DNA from: Saccharomyces uvarum
Taxonomy: Eukaryota; Ascomycota; Saccharomycetes; Saccharomycetales; Saccharomycetaceae
Assembly: GCA_947243795.1 (NCBI GenBank)
Contig: OX365938.1
Coordinates: 1 to 64,000 of the forward strand
Length of the DNA stretch: 64,000 nt
Direction of reading: 5' to 3'
Under the pieces are notes generated by a model. That model did no database searches, had not been told where the DNA came from, and worked only from the letters and a program-made list of their open reading frames with translations. Numbering within the stretch: the first letter of the stretch is position 1; the number at the start of each line of letters is the position of its first letter. This document shows, one piece after another, positions 20,052 through 30,613 of the stretch. The position numbers were made by a program, and so were the translations under genes.

Positions 20052-22211
20052 TCAGGATAAATCGTCAAACAGATCTTTGAATCTTGGCACGTTCCCATAG
20101 CTCTTTCTAATGTTTGCAAGCCATGTCACAGATTTGGCAAATTGTCTTAATGTAGGCTCAACAGAAGACAAATTACCGTATGCCATGGCAAGTCTATATG
20201 CGGCTTCTTCGGATTCTTGATACTCCTCCAAAGGTCCATACTTGGTATTCATAGCGTCGGCTATAATTGGTAAAAGTTCCAGGTCGGAGTTCTGCCTTGT
20301 CACAAGAACTGAGTAATTGAAAATTAATGTGGCTACAGTAACAGCCAAATTCTGGGATTGCTTAGCAGATGCTTGGGAGAATTCTGTATCGATTGTTTCG
20401 AAAATTGATTTATAGACTCGTTCAGACGCTAACAGCTTCACACCCCACTTTTCATTCTTAAAACAATTTACCAGGATACGCACAGTTAACATGGTCAGAG
20501 TGATATTCTTATTACCCAAGCCTTCTTCAATGTAATCGTTGATATCTGAAGAATAAGGCAACTTTTTTACGATCAACCGCACTATGTCGTACGCAGGGGT
20601 TTTATTTTCCCAAGTAGATCTTATTGTATTAGCAAACGATAGCAACAACTCCCAACTTTCGTCGATGTCATGTAGCGCACCGCCTATTTGTGCCAAAATT
20701 TCATCGTCAAACGTCTTCTCATTGGCATTTATCTTTGCAATTCCATTGAAAATAGTATCTGGGTTGAAGTTGTCCATGACTAAGTATTCTTTAACGGGAA
20801 ACACTTTCATTGTTGTTGTTGACGTTGTTGATGTTGACGATGCGGCTAGGGGTGTATCGTCAGCGCCGGTTTCTTGATCTAGTGAAACACCCTTGGTGTT
20901 CTTCAAGATAAATTGTACCACTAGATCTCTATAACTCGATGGCAATTCATTGCGGGCCAAGAAATTATCAGCTGCTGTGTATGGATTATCGCTGGCATTG
21001 ATAGGCAATTTCAAAGGAGGTTTTCCATCTTCAATATCCACATCAAATACATAGTCGTACGACTTGCCCTCGTATTCTACCTTTTGGTCGTTACCGGTAG
21101 CACCTGCACCGACAACGTCACCAATCTTGGTCCATGAGCTATTTGAGTATTGATGAGCCTCTATCGTACCTTGAGGTGATTTGACCACCACAACTTGGCC
21201 CTCTTTACGCCCTGGAGATTGCAAGATCTCAAAAGGCGATAATTTAGACTCGTCAAATTGCATTGTCTCGGAACTTATAGTAGATTTTTCCACCTGTTTT
21301 GATAGCTCCTTTATGTCTTCCTCTGATGCCCACCTTGATTCATCACGTGAGAATATTCTAACTAAATTATCACTACTTCCCACTACGAGATCACCATTGG
21401 GCATACAGTCTATGGACCAAATGGAGACCGCAGGCAGCGTAATTACTTGAATTAATGATGCATTTTCCATGGACCATATGCGAACCGATCGGTCCTCACC
21501 ACAACTTACGATATCTCCATTAGGCAGCAGCTTTACACAATAAACAAAACTTCCGTGACCTTCAAAAATCTTCAGCACCTTGCCCGTATGGATGTCGACC
21601 AATTTAATAAGACCATCATTAGAACAACTAATGAAATGGCCACTGTCCACCAGGGCCAAATGTCTCACCACATCATTATGGATTCCGCTGAATGTCTTGA
21701 TCACTTCCCCGTTTTGCCACAGTTTGATCGTTTTATCCGCAGAGGCAGTCAAATACTTATTTTCTGTAAGGGACACCACCTTGGCATCCCATACAGAGGC
21801 ATTATGCGCTTGCAAATTGTAGACTAGAGATCCGTCTTTCCAAACTTTGGCGGTCTTGTCCCAACTGCCACTTACCACAACACCGTCTTGGCATTCCAAA
21901 CTACAAACGTTCCCCTCATGGCCAATCAATGTATACAAGGGATCCTCCCCTAAGGTGGCAAACAAGGGCACACCGTTGATCATGGTGTCCTTCCCACCAA
22001 AGAGCAAGACCTGTTTCTCAGAATCATAGCACACGCTATTTAAAAACCCCTGCCCTGAATAAACCACCGTACTGTGCCATTGGTCGTCTTTTGACCACAA
22101 CCGAACCGTCCCATCTCTCGAAGCACTGGCTACTTTCGAGTCATCTACAGCTACCACGTCCCTGACATCCTGGCTGTGTCCTTTCAGCGTCGCACTCAAT
22201 TGATAAACCAT
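20052..22211 (-). CDS. DOA1: Doa1/Ufd3, WD40 ubiquitin-binding Cdc48 adaptor
   Basis: A 719-aa cofactor of the Cdc48 ATPase that binds ubiquitin and keeps free ubiquitin levels up; it also acts in endosomal sorting and mitochondrial protein degradation. Seven WD40 blades fill about residues 1-300 (repeated SASRDGTVRLW, SGSWDKTAKVW, TASADKTIKLW, SCGEDRSVRIW). A PFU ubiquitin-binding domain lies around 345-450 (YDYVFDVDIEDG). A helical ARM-like PUL domain that binds Cdc48 occupies the last 250 residues, starting near VFPVKEYLVM. A short Ser/Thr run (SSTSTTSTTTM) joins PFU and PUL and is longer than in S288C. Confidence 0.97.
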   Translation of the reverse strand: MVYQLSATLKGHSQDVRDVVAVDDSKVASASRDGTVRLWSKDDQWHSTVVYSGQGFLNSVCYDSEKQVLLFGGKDTMINGVPLFATLGEDPLYTLIGHEGNVCSLECQDGVVVSGSWDKTAKVWKDGSLVYNLQAHNASVWDAKVVSLTENKYLTASADKTIKLWQNGEVIKTFSGIHNDVVRHLALVDSGHFISCSNDGLIKLVDIHTGKVLKIFEGHGSFVYCVKLLPNGDIVSCGEDRSVRIWSMENASLIQVITLPAVSIWSIDCMPNGDLVVGSSDNLVRIFSRDESRWASEEDIKELSKQVEKSTISSETMQFDESKLSPFEILQSPGRKEGQVVVVKSPQGTIEAHQYSNSSWTKIGDVVGAGATGNDQKVEYEGKSYDYVFDVDIEDGKPPLKLPINASDNPYTAADNFLARNELPSSYRDLVVQFILKNTKGVSLDQETGADDTPLAASSTSTTSTTTMKVFPVKEYLVMDNFNPDTIFNGIAKINANEKTFDDEILAQIGGALHDIDESWELLLSFANTIRSTWENKTPAYDIVRLIVKKLPYSSDINDYIEEGLGNKNITLTMLTVRILVNCFKNEKWGVKLLASERVYKSIFETIDTEFSQASAKQSQNLAVTVATLIFNYSVLVTRQNSDLELLPIIADAMNTKYGPLEEYQESEEAAYRLAMAYGNLSSVEPTLRQFAKSVTWLANIRKSYGNVPRFKDLFDDLS

Positions 22212-22642
22212 ATTCGAAGTCTCTCGCTTTCTCAGATATCACTGCGTGTATATATATGCACACACAGCCAATGCATCATTCTTCCCTTATTATCTAGATG
22301 CCAAAATCCCACATGATTTATTTTTCGTGGTCCTGAACGAGTGCGAAAAAATTTGAAAAACTCGCAAAGAAAAACATCAAAGTGCAGCAACTTTCTCGAA
22401 CGTCCAAGCCTCACTCCTATTGTTTTAGTAGGCTTCAGACCCCTTCATATTCGAGCACACAAACACATACACACCGCTACATTACTGCTTATACAAAACA
22501 AGTTTGTTTCCAGTTTGTTAAAAGTAATAAGGTAAGGGGTAAAAAACAAAGCATACAGTTAAGGAAATAGGAGAAGGACTAAAAACCATATCCCTATAAT
22601 AGTAACAGTAATATTTATATACGCGTATTTCTTCTTTCAAAC
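22212..22642. other. Divergent DOA1/SAC1 promoter region
   Basis: This is the shared upstream region of two divergent genes. It carries TATATATA near 22250 on the DOA1 side and ATATTTATATAC just before SAC1. I found no perfect PACE box for DOA1. No gene is seen. Confidence 0.6.
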
Positions 22643-24514
22643 ATGACAGGTCCATTAGTGTACGTTCAAAACGCAGATGGTATCTTCTTCAAGACAGCTG
22701 AAGGTAAGGGAAGTAATGATGCAGTGATTCATTTGGCTAATCAAGACCAAATTGTTCGAGTCCTTGGTGCAGGAGAATTTCCAGCTCAAGGCGAAGTGGT
22801 CAAGATTGCGTCCTTGATGGGGTTCATCAAGCTCAAATTGAACAGGTATGCTATCATTGCGAATACCGTGGAAGAGACAGGCAGGTTGAATGGACACGTC
22901 TTTTACAAGATTTTGCAGCATTCTGTGGTGCCCTCCAAGATCAACTCAAGAATTGATTCTGAAGAAGCTGAGTATATCAAGCTGTTGGAATTACACTTGA
23001 AGAATTCAACGTTTTATTTTTCATACACTTATGATTTGACCAATTCATTACAAAGAAATGAAAAAATTGGGCCGGTATCCTCTTGGAAAACTGCCGATGA
23101 GCGTTTTTTCTGGAATCATTATTTAACTGAAGACTTGAGAAACTTTGCCGTTAAGGATTCCAGAATCAATGCCTTCATTCAACCTGTTATCTATGGGTAT
23201 GCCAAGACTGTGAACTCCATTTTGAACACTGCCCCTATTGTCCTCGGTTTAATTACCAGACGTAGTATATTCAGAGCAGGTACGAGATACTTCCGTCGTG
23301 GTGTTGACCAAGATGGTAACGTTGGTAACTTCAACGAAACTGAACAAATTTTACTGACTGAGAACCCGGAGAGTGAAAAAACCCATGTTTTCTCCTTTTT
23401 ACAAACCAGAGGGTCTGTTCCAATATATTGGGCAGAAATCAATAACTTAAACTACAAGCCAAACTTGGTACTTGGCGAAAATTCATTAGATGCTACGAAA
23501 AAGCATTTTGATCAACAAAAGAAGCTATATGGCGACAACTATTTGGTTAATCTAGTCAATCAAAAGGGCCATGAATTGCCCGTGAAAGAAGGTTATGAAT
23601 CTGCCGTGCATGCATTGGATGATCCAAAGATTCATTACGTCTATTTTGATTTCCACCATGAGTGCCGTAAGATGCAATGGCATAGGGTCAAACTTCTAAT
23701 TGATCATTTAGAAAAATTAGGTCTATCTAACAAAGATTTCTTCCATAAGGTTATTGATTCTAATGGTGAAACCATTGATGTCATTAATGAGCAACATTCT
23801 GTCGTAAGAACCAATTGTATGGATTGTTTGGACAGAACAAATGTCGTTCAATCGGTTTTGGCTCAATGGGTCTTGCAGAAGGAATTCGAAACTGCCAGCG
23901 TCATTCCTGCTGAGACCACCTGGGAAGATAGCGCTCCATTACTATCCTCTTATCAAAATTTGTGGGCAGATAACGCTGATGCAGTCAGTGTTGCTTACTC
24001 AGGTACCGGTGCCTTGAAGACTGATTTTACAAGAACTGGTAAACGTACACGTCTTGGTGCATTCAATGATTTTATGAATTCGGCGTCACGTTATTACCAA
24101 AACAATTTAACCGACGGTCCAAGACAAGATTCGTATGATTTATTTCTTGGTGGGTTTAAACCACATGCGGCTTCTATCAAGTCACCATTCCCTGACAGAA
24201 GACCTGTGTATATTCAGCTGATTCCAATGATTATTTGCGCAGCAATAACCGTCTTAGGTGCTACAATTTTCTTCCCTAAGGATAGATTTGCCAGTGGCAG
24301 AAATATGTTGTATTTCGCGGGTGCCGCAATCGTCTTGGCGCTATCAACCAAGTTTTTGTTCAAGAATGGTATCCAGTATGTCAATTGGCCAAAGTTAGTT
24401 GACGTTGGGTTCTTGGTCATTCACCAAACACATGATAAAGAGCAGCAGTTTAAAGGTTTAAAATATGCGCAAAGTCCTAAATTTTCTAAGCCAGATCCTT
24501 TAAAAAGAGATTAA
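22643..24514 (+). CDS. SAC1: Sac1, phosphatidylinositol phosphate phosphatase
   Basis: A 623-aa integral ER/Golgi membrane phosphatase that removes phosphate mainly from PI4P, driving lipid exchange at membrane contact sites. The Sac domain fills the first ~500 residues. The CX5R catalytic loop NCMDCLDRTN has its nucleophile at C392 and arginine at R398. Two C-terminal hydrophobic spans (IQLIPMIICAAITVLGATIFF and MLYFAGAAIVLALSTKF) anchor the protein. It ends with a cytosolic tail rich in lysine (SPKFSKPDPLKRD). Length is identical to S. cerevisiae. Confidence 0.98.
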   Translation: MTGPLVYVQNADGIFFKTAEGKGSNDAVIHLANQDQIVRVLGAGEFPAQGEVVKIASLMGFIKLKLNRYAIIANTVEETGRLNGHVFYKILQHSVVPSKINSRIDSEEAEYIKLLELHLKNSTFYFSYTYDLTNSLQRNEKIGPVSSWKTADERFFWNHYLTEDLRNFAVKDSRINAFIQPVIYGYAKTVNSILNTAPIVLGLITRRSIFRAGTRYFRRGVDQDGNVGNFNETEQILLTENPESEKTHVFSFLQTRGSVPIYWAEINNLNYKPNLVLGENSLDATKKHFDQQKKLYGDNYLVNLVNQKGHELPVKEGYESAVHALDDPKIHYVYFDFHHECRKMQWHRVKLLIDHLEKLGLSNKDFFHKVIDSNGETIDVINEQHSVVRTNCMDCLDRTNVVQSVLAQWVLQKEFETASVIPAETTWEDSAPLLSSYQNLWADNADAVSVAYSGTGALKTDFTRTGKRTRLGAFNDFMNSASRYYQNNLTDGPRQDSYDLFLGGFKPHAASIKSPFPDRRPVYIQLIPMIICAAITVLGATIFFPKDRFASGRNMLYFAGAAIVLALSTKFLFKNGIQYVNWPKLVDVGFLVIHQTHDKEQQFKGLKYAQSPKFSKPDPLKRD

Positions 24515-24916
24515 TGAATTCTGTATATGATAAAATCACGAATATTTGTAAATCTAAAACAAAAGAAGCGCTTTGCAGTCAGAAGTCAGAAAGGCTAACA
24601 GAGACGAAAAAATTGATAAATGACAAGGCTGCCAGAAAAAGCTAAGTCCGTGGGTACTCTCAAGGTTTCAAAACTTCCAACAACAAGCCAAGGACAAAAC
24701 AAGAAAAAAAATGAATAAAAAAATCCAAATGATAAAAAAAAAGCCACACGCCATGAAGAGAATCAAATAATTATTTATCTTATTTCATTTTGTTTCTTTC
24801 ATGTTTATATATACATATCTATATTTTTATATAATTTTTTCTAATGGCTAATTTAATGTAGGTAAAAACTGTTTAGTTTTAAGGCTTCTCTTCAAAGAGT
24901 GCGTTATAAACATTGA
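24515..24916. other. SAC1/TRP3 convergent 3' region
   Basis: AT-rich sequence between convergent genes, with A runs near 24700-24740 and TATATA elements near 24808-24830. No gene is seen. Confidence 0.6.
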
Positions 24917-26371
24917 TCACTCGCATAAATCATAAATGAACTTCTTTATGTCATTAGATCTCATTAAGGCCTCGCCTACCAAAAATCCATGAACGCCCTC
25001 GTTTTTATATTTTTCTGCATCTTCCTTTGTGGTTATTCCAGAAAGTGCGATCAAAAGGGTGTCTCTTGGAGTAGATTCCACAAGATTACTGGTGGTATTT
25101 AGATCTACATTAAACGAGTGAAGGTCCCTATTATTGACACCTATGACCTTAGCGTCAATTTCCAAAGCCCGCTTTAATTCGTCTTTGGAGTTTACTTCAA
25201 CAAGAGGCTCCATGTCCAAATCTTTACTGTAGTCGTATAGCTCCTTTAACAAGGGTTGGGATAGCATCTTAACTATAAGAAGGACGGTATCGGCCCCACC
25301 TAATCTTGCTTCTAGGATTTGGTATTTGCTAAAGATGAATTCTTTTCTTAGGATACAAGGCCTCTCCTCGGGTGAGAATTTCAAATCTAAGATTCTTCTG
25401 ACATTGACCAAATCCTGTAGCGACCCGTGGAACCAGTGAGGTTCAGTCAATACGGAGATGGCGGAGGCCCCAGCGTCCGCATATTTCAAAGCCTGTTCAG
25501 CAGCAACGGCCTTTAGGCAAATAGGACCCTTTGATGGAGAAGCACGTTTCACTTCAGCAAGAACCACGGCTCTGTTGTGAGACGATGACAATTTCGCGTA
25601 GAAATTCTGTACTGGTGGAGCGAGGCCTAAATTATAGTTCGATTGCAGGTCTTGCATGGTAAAACCGGGAACCTTGGATTGCTCGTTAACGTCAATTTTA
25701 CGTTTTGCGTAGATGCGATCTAAAATAGAGTTTGAAGGAGACAAACCGTTTTCCTCCCAGTTACCGCCGTTTATGCTCAAGATATTTCTAATCATCAAAT
25801 GACCTTCCTCGGTCAAGATGGATTCCGGATGGAATTGCACACCTTCCACGGTGTATTTCTTGTGCCTTACACCCATGATAATACCGTTTTCCGTGCTGGC
25901 AGTAACCGTTAGGCACGATGGAAGAGATTGTTCGGTACCGGCCAAAGAATGGTATCTAGTCACAGCAATACCTTGAGGCACATTCTTGAAAATCCCTTTG
26001 TTATCGTGACTGATGGGAGAAGTCTTACCATGGACAATTTCACCGGCGTATGCGACTTCACCGCCAAATACATCAAACATGCACTGTTGGCCCATGCAGA
26101 TTCCGAAGACGGGGACCTTCCCAGCAAAGTACTTTATACAGTCTCTTGAAATACCGGAATCTGTCTTTGGATGGCCTGGCCCGGGCGAGATGAGCACCGT
26201 ATCGGGGCTCAAAGCAGCAATTTCATCCACCGTAATGGCATCGTTACGGTAGACGTCGACTTTGGCACCCTCTTGGCACAGGTACTCATAGATGTTCCAG
26301 GTGAAAGAATCGTAGTTGTCAATCAGAACCACATGCTTATTGATTGGGTTTGTAGCAGCGTGCACAGACAT
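24917..26371 (-). CDS. TRP3: Bifunctional anthranilate synthase glutamine amidotransferase / indole-3-glycerol-phosphate synthase
   Basis: A 484-aa two-domain enzyme of tryptophan synthesis. Residues ~13-210 form a class I glutamine amidotransferase that gives ammonia to Trp2 for anthranilate synthesis. Its nucleophile is C92 in VFGICMGQQ, and the partner HPE motif is in GVQFHPESI. Residues ~230-484 form the TIM-barrel indole-3-glycerol-phosphate synthase, with [14 protein letters not shown] and the phosphate-binding end [12 protein letters not shown]. Length equals S. cerevisiae Trp3. A Gcn4 box lies about 110 bp upstream, consistent with general amino-acid control. Confidence 0.98.
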   Translation of the reverse strand: MSVHAATNPINKHVVLIDNYDSFTWNIYEYLCQEGAKVDVYRNDAITVDEIAALSPDTVLISPGPGHPKTDSGISRDCIKYFAGKVPVFGICMGQQCMFDVFGGEVAYAGEIVHGKTSPISHDNKGIFKNVPQGIAVTRYHSLAGTEQSLPSCLTVTASTENGIIMGVRHKKYTVEGVQFHPESILTEEGHLMIRNILSINGGNWEENGLSPSNSILDRIYAKRKIDVNEQSKVPGFTMQDLQSNYNLGLAPPVQNFYAKLSSSHNRAVVLAEVKRASPSKGPICLKAVAAEQALKYADAGASAISVLTEPHWFHGSLQDLVNVRRILDLKFSPEERPCILRKEFIFSKYQILEARLGGADTVLLIVKMLSQPLLKELYDYSKDLDMEPLVEVNSKDELKRALEIDAKVIGVNNRDLHSFNVDLNTTSNLVESTPRDTLLIALSGITTKEDAEKYKNEGVHGFLVGEALMRSNDIKKFIYDLCE

Positions 26372-26479
26372 TTCTTATTGGTGGGGATATATGTGCTTAC
26401 GATCAGTGGGTAATGTTCTGAAGACTCCTCGTCTCTTAAAAATACCATGCGTACCTTAATATCTGGGCATGAGCAAAGA

Positions 26480-26486
26480 TGAGTCA
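26480..26486 (-). promoter_or_regulatory. Gcn4 site upstream of TRP3
   Basis: TGAGTCA, the exact Gcn4 palindrome, lies 109 bp before the TRP3 start. TRP3 is a known general-control target in S. cerevisiae. Confidence 0.85.
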
Positions 26487-26706
26487 ACGGGCCATTGAAG
26501 ATCAATCTGTGATTACTACAAGACCATTTCCGTCTCCAGTGATAATGGCAAGACCAAGAGAGCCAAGCGACACGCTGGGACACCTAGTGGTGCGCATACG
26601 AGTATCCACGCCTGCAAGCCTATGGGCGGGGCACTACGAAGCTACACACCATCACCGCCACCACTGGCAAGCTGTCTCTTATTCTGGTGTTTGCTGTACT
26701 TCTTTG

Positions 26707-26788
26707 AGCCCTAACTAAAAATCTTTCAAAAAGTTGCAAAACCTGGAAAAAATGAAAATTGAAAAATAAAAAAGAGTAGAGTATAAAA
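26707..26788 (+). promoter_or_regulatory. Probable snR64 promoter (Tbf1-like box and TATA)
   Basis: AGCCCTAA at 26707-26714 matches the Tbf1 consensus ARCCCTAA, the main activator of independent snoRNA genes in budding yeast. It is followed by A/T-rich sequence and TATAAAA at 26782-26788, about 90-100 bp before the Rnt1-type hairpin. This layout fits an independently transcribed snoRNA precursor. Use by snR64 is inferred. Confidence 0.65.
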
Positions 26789-26879
26789 GGAAGAAGAAAC
26801 AAGACCATAAACCTTATCCGTCTACAGAAGACACAGAACACACCCATTATTGCAGAAAATCGCTCGGCACAGCGATGGC

Positions 26880-26927
26880 AACACTAAGACATGGCCCGGT
26901 CCAGCAGGACAACCAGGTCTTGGTGTT
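26880..26927 (+). ncRNA. Rnt1-type AGNN hairpin in snR64 precursor 5' leader
   Basis: The + strand folds into a hairpin capped by AGCA (26903-26906), an AGNN tetraloop. GTCC/GGAC closes the loop. A small internal loop is followed by TGG/CCA and then an 11-bp helix pairing 26880-26890 with 26917-26927. Such a stem lies 5' of many yeast snoRNAs and is cut by the RNase III Rnt1. It sits about 50 bases before the mature snR64 start. Confidence 0.75.
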
Positions 26928-26976
26928 TCTAACTCGTTTGCCACGCAATGTAGAAGTGATGGTACAATGGGGTGGA

Positions 26977-27079
26977 TTTGTATGATGAGGAACCTGATAG
27001 GGACAACAGATTCTCGAATGTGACGAGAAACATCTTTATAGCCCAGTTTTTAGTAGAGCTTAGGGCGCCTTTACTGACT
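26977..27079 (+). ncRNA. SNR64: C/D box snoRNA snR64
   Basis: Box C ATGATGA is at 26982-26988 and box D CTGA at 27074-27077. Just outside, TGGGGTGGAT (26968-26977) pairs perfectly with ATCCACCCCA (27080-27089), the terminal stem of the precursor. Within, GATAGGGACA (26996-27005) is complementary to 25S rRNA UGUCCCUAUC and sits directly before a D'-like CAGA (27007-27010). Counting five bases up from D' gives G27002, opposite the first C of that CCC, which fits the known 2'-O-methylation of C2337 guided by snR64. In S. cerevisiae snR64 also lies between TRP3 and UBA1. Exact ends are estimated. Confidence 0.92.
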
Positions 27080-27110
27080 ATCCACCCCAACTTGTACCAC
27101 GATTTACATT

Positions 27111-27182
27111 TGCGGCTGCATTTGCATTTGCATTTGCATTGCATTCACTTGATTTTATGTAATGTATAACTAGACCTTCTTG
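27111..27182 (+). terminator. snR64 downstream region: TTTGCA repeats and Nrd1/Nab3-like sites
   Basis: A run of TTTGCA hexamers (27121-27138 plus partial units) starts about 40 bases past box D. It is followed by GTAA (27159-27162) and TCTTG (27178-27182), matching Nrd1 and Nab3 recognition sequences used to terminate snoRNA transcripts before the next gene, UBA1. Functional use is inferred. Confidence 0.45.
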
Positions 27183-27237
27183 TATACTACTATTACTTAT
27201 CCTGCTACACGGCTACGTGCATCATGACAAACGGCCG

Positions 27238-27246
27238 GGTGGCAAA
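27238..27246 (+). promoter_or_regulatory. Rpn4 PACE box upstream of UBA1
   Basis: GGTGGCAAA is an exact proteasome-associated control element, 125 bp before the UBA1 start. Rpn4 uses it to co-induce proteasome and ubiquitin genes. Confidence 0.88.
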
Positions 27247-27370
27247 AAATAAAAGGTCAAAGAAATGATCATCAACGGCTATAAAGTAGAAGAACAACCG
27301 CCAATCCCTGCCTCATAACCTGCATCAGAAGCACCTTAGGTAGCAGAGCAAAGAACGTATCACTACAACT

Positions 27371-30300
27371 ATGAGCAGTAAGAACAGCGGTGCCGCCGCC
27401 GTAGGAGAGATTGACGAGAGTCTTTATTCTCGTCAACTTTATGTGTTGGGTAAGGAAGCCATGTTGAAAATGCAAACCTCCAACGTATTGATTCTCGGGT
27501 TGAAGGGTTTAGGTGTTGAGATAGCGAAGAATGTGGTCCTTGCAGGTGTCAAGTCCATGACCGTTTACGACCCAGAGCCGGTCCAGTTGCAGGACCTGTC
27601 TACACAGTTTTTCTTAACCGAAAAGGATGTTGGTCAAAAGAGAGGCGATGTGTCCAGGGCCAAGCTGGCCGAGTTGAATGCATACGTCCCGGTCAACGTG
27701 TTGGACTCGCTGGAAGATGTCACGCAATTGAGCCAATTCCAGGTCGTAGTCGCCACAGACACAGTTTCTTTGGAGGATAAGGTGAAAATCAACGAATTCT
27801 GTCATTCTTCCGGTATAAGATTTATTTCCTCAGAAACAAGAGGTCTCTTCGGTAACGTTTTTGTAGACCTCGGTGACGAGTTCACAGTACTGGACCCCAC
27901 GGGCGAAGAACCTCGTTCCGGTATGGTTTCCGATATCGAGTCCGATGGAACGGTGACCATGCTGGATGACAACAGACACGGGTTGGAAGATGGTAACTTT
28001 GTCAGGTTCTCTGAAGTGGAAGGTCTTGATAAACTAAACGATGGAACTCTTTTCAAAGTGGAGGTTCTGGGACCATTTGCATTCAGGATCGGTTCCGTGA
28101 AGCAATTCGGCCAATACAAGAAAGGTGGTATTTTCACTGAGGTCAAAGTGCCCCGTAAAATCTCGTTTAACACACTCAAACAACAACTACCTAATCCTGA
28201 GTTCATTTTTGCGGATTTCGCAAAATTTGATAGAACCTCTCAATTGCATCTGGGATTCCAAGCACTGCACCAATTTGCCGTCAGACATAATGGTCAACTG
28301 CCAAGACCAATGAATAATGAAGATGCCAATGAATTGATCAAACTGGTCGCGGACTTGTCCGTCCAACAACCAGATGTTCTGGGCGAAGGTGTAGAAGTTA
28401 ACGAAGATTTAATCAAAGAGCTTTCTTACCAGGCAAGGGGTGACATCCCAGGTGTTGTGGCGTTCTTTGGTGGCCTTGTCGCACAAGAAGTTTTAAAAGC
28501 CTGTTCCGGTAAATTCACTCCACTAAAGCAATTCATGTATTTCGACTCGCTAGAGTCATTGCCAGATTCCAAAAACTTTCCAAGAGATGAAAAAACTACA
28601 CAACCATTAAACTCTCGTTACGATAATCAAATCGCCGTCTTTGGTTTAGATTTCCAACAAAAGATTGCTAACTCAAAAGTTTTCCTTGTCGGATCCGGTG
28701 CTATTGGTTGCGAGATGTTGAAAAACTGGGCGCTTTTAGGACTTGGTTCCGGTTCTAAGGGTGGTATCGTTGTTACTGATAATGACTCCATTGAAAAGTC
28801 CAATTTGAACCGTCAATTCTTATTTAGACCAAAGGATGTGGGTAAGAACAAGTCTGAGGTGGCTGCAGACGCCGTCTGTGCTATGAACCCTGGCTTGAAG
28901 GGCAAAATAGATGCTAAGATCGATAAAGTGGGGTCGGAAACTGAGGAAATATTTAATGATTCGTTTTGGGGAGGCTTGGATTTTGTTACTAATGCTTTAG
29001 ACAACGTCGATGCAAGAACGTACGTGGACCGTCGTTGTGTCTTTTATAGAAAGCCACTACTGGAATCTGGTACTCTAGGTACTAAAGGTAACACCCAAGT
29101 TATTATTCCAAGATTAACCGAATCATACTCTTCTTCTAGAGACCCTCCAGAAAAGTCCATTCCATTGTGTACACTACGTTCCTTCCCGAATAAGATTGAT
29201 CATACTATTGCCTGGGCCAAATCTCTCTTCCAAGGTTATTTCACTGACTCTGCTGAAAACGTTAATATGTATTTAACTCAGTCGAATTTCGTGGAACAAA
29301 CCTTAAAGCAAAGCGGTGATGTTAAGGGGATTCTTGAATCTATCTCAGACTCTTTGTCCAATAGACCATACAATTTTGAAGACTGTATCAAGTGGGCAAG
29401 ATTGGAGTTTGAAAAGAAATTTAACCATGATATCAAACAACTACTTTTCAACTTCCCAAAAGATGCTAAGACTTCTAACGGTGAACCTTTCTGGTCCGGT
29501 GCCAAGCGTGCTCCAACTCCGTTAGAATTCGATATCTACAACAATGATCATTTCCATTTTGTCGTTGGAGGTGCCAATTTACGCGCATTCAATTATGGTT
29601 TGAAAAGTGATGACTCTGATTCCAAATCAAATATTGACGAATACAAGTCTGTTATTGACCACATGATTATCCCAGAGTTCACTCCAAATGCTAATTTGAG
29701 GATTCAAGTCAACGATGATGACCCAGATCCAAACGCTAGTGCTGCTAACGGTTCTGATGAAATTGATCAACTAGCATCATCTCTACCAGATCCTTCCACT
29801 TTGGCAAGTTTTAAATTAGAACCTGTGGATTTTGAAAAAGATGATGACAGCAATCACCATATCGAATTTATAACCGCATGTTCTAACTGTAGAGCTCAGA
29901 ACTATTTCATTGAAACTGCAGACCGTCAAAAGACTAAATTCATCGCCGGCCGTATCATTCCTGCCATTGCAACGACAACTTCTTTGGTCACTGGTCTAGT
30001 CAATTTAGAATTATACAAAGTTGTGGATAACAAAACAGATATCGAACAATATAAAAATGGTTTTGTTAATCTAGCTTTGCCATTCTTCGGTTTCTCGGAA
30101 CCAATTGCCTCGCCAAAGGGAGAATACAACAACAAGACATACGATAGAATTTGGGATAGATTTGATATCAAAGGGGACGTCACATTAAGTGAATTGATTG
30201 AACATTTTGAAAAAGAAGAGGGTTTAGACATAACGATGCTTTCATATGGTGTTTCTCTGCTTTATGCATCCTTTTTCCCCCAAAAGAAACTAAAAGAAAG

Positions 30301-30445
30301 ATTAAATTTATCTATCTCTCAATTGGTCAAATTAGTGACTAAAAAAGATGTCCCGGCACATGTATCTACCATGATTCTAGAAATTTGTGCAGATGATAAA
30401 GAAGGTGAAGATGTTGAAGTTCCATTTATTACCATTCATTTATGA
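27371..30445 (+). CDS. UBA1: Uba1, ubiquitin-activating enzyme E1
   Basis: A 1024-aa essential enzyme that adenylates ubiquitin and carries it as a thioester to the E2s; cytosol and nucleus. There are two ThiF-like adenylation repeats: the inactive one near residue 38 ([16 protein letters not shown]) and the active one near 440 ([16 protein letters not shown]). The catalytic cysteine is C600 in [10 protein letters not shown], at the same number as in S. cerevisiae. The C-terminal ubiquitin-fold domain that recruits E2s spans about the last 100 residues. A PACE box lies upstream and the snR64 unit is nested in the upstream interval. Confidence 0.99.
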   Translation: MSSKNSGAAAVGEIDESLYSRQLYVLGKEAMLKMQTSNVLILGLKGLGVEIAKNVVLAGVKSMTVYDPEPVQLQDLSTQFFLTEKDVGQKRGDVSRAKLAELNAYVPVNVLDSLEDVTQLSQFQVVVATDTVSLEDKVKINEFCHSSGIRFISSETRGLFGNVFVDLGDEFTVLDPTGEEPRSGMVSDIESDGTVTMLDDNRHGLEDGNFVRFSEVEGLDKLNDGTLFKVEVLGPFAFRIGSVKQFGQYKKGGIFTEVKVPRKISFNTLKQQLPNPEFIFADFAKFDRTSQLHLGFQALHQFAVRHNGQLPRPMNNEDANELIKLVADLSVQQPDVLGEGVEVNEDLIKELSYQARGDIPGVVAFFGGLVAQEVLKACSGKFTPLKQFMYFDSLESLPDSKNFPRDEKTTQPLNSRYDNQIAVFGLDFQQKIANSKVFLVGSGAIGCEMLKNWALLGLGSGSKGGIVVTDNDSIEKSNLNRQFLFRPKDVGKNKSEVAADAVCAMNPGLKGKIDAKIDKVGSETEEIFNDSFWGGLDFVTNALDNVDARTYVDRRCVFYRKPLLESGTLGTKGNTQVIIPRLTESYSSSRDPPEKSIPLCTLRSFPNKIDHTIAWAKSLFQGYFTDSAENVNMYLTQSNFVEQTLKQSGDVKGILESISDSLSNRPYNFEDCIKWARLEFEKKFNHDIKQLLFNFPKDAKTSNGEPFWSGAKRAPTPLEFDIYNNDHFHFVVGGANLRAFNYGLKSDDSDSKSNIDEYKSVIDHMIIPEFTPNANLRIQVNDDDPDPNASAANGSDEIDQLASSLPDPSTLASFKLEPVDFEKDDDSNHHIEFITACSNCRAQNYFIETADRQKTKFIAGRIIPAIATTTSLVTGLVNLELYKVVDNKTDIEQYKNGFVNLALPFFGFSEPIASPKGEYNNKTYDRIWDRFDIKGDVTLSELIEHFEKEEGLDITMLSYGVSLLYASFFPQKKLKERLNLSISQLVKLVTKKDVPAHVSTMILEICADDKEGEDVEVPFITIHL

Positions 30446-30613
30446 ATAACCAAACAATAACCAAACAAAAAAATAATTTATTAATTACAAATACTATATC
30501 ATATATATGTATGACTTTTCATAACTTTTTCTTTAGTAGAAAGAATAATATTATAATTTCTTTTCAAAACCCATACGGCTTACACTCAAGTTTTTATAGT
30601 TTTTTAGTGGTTA

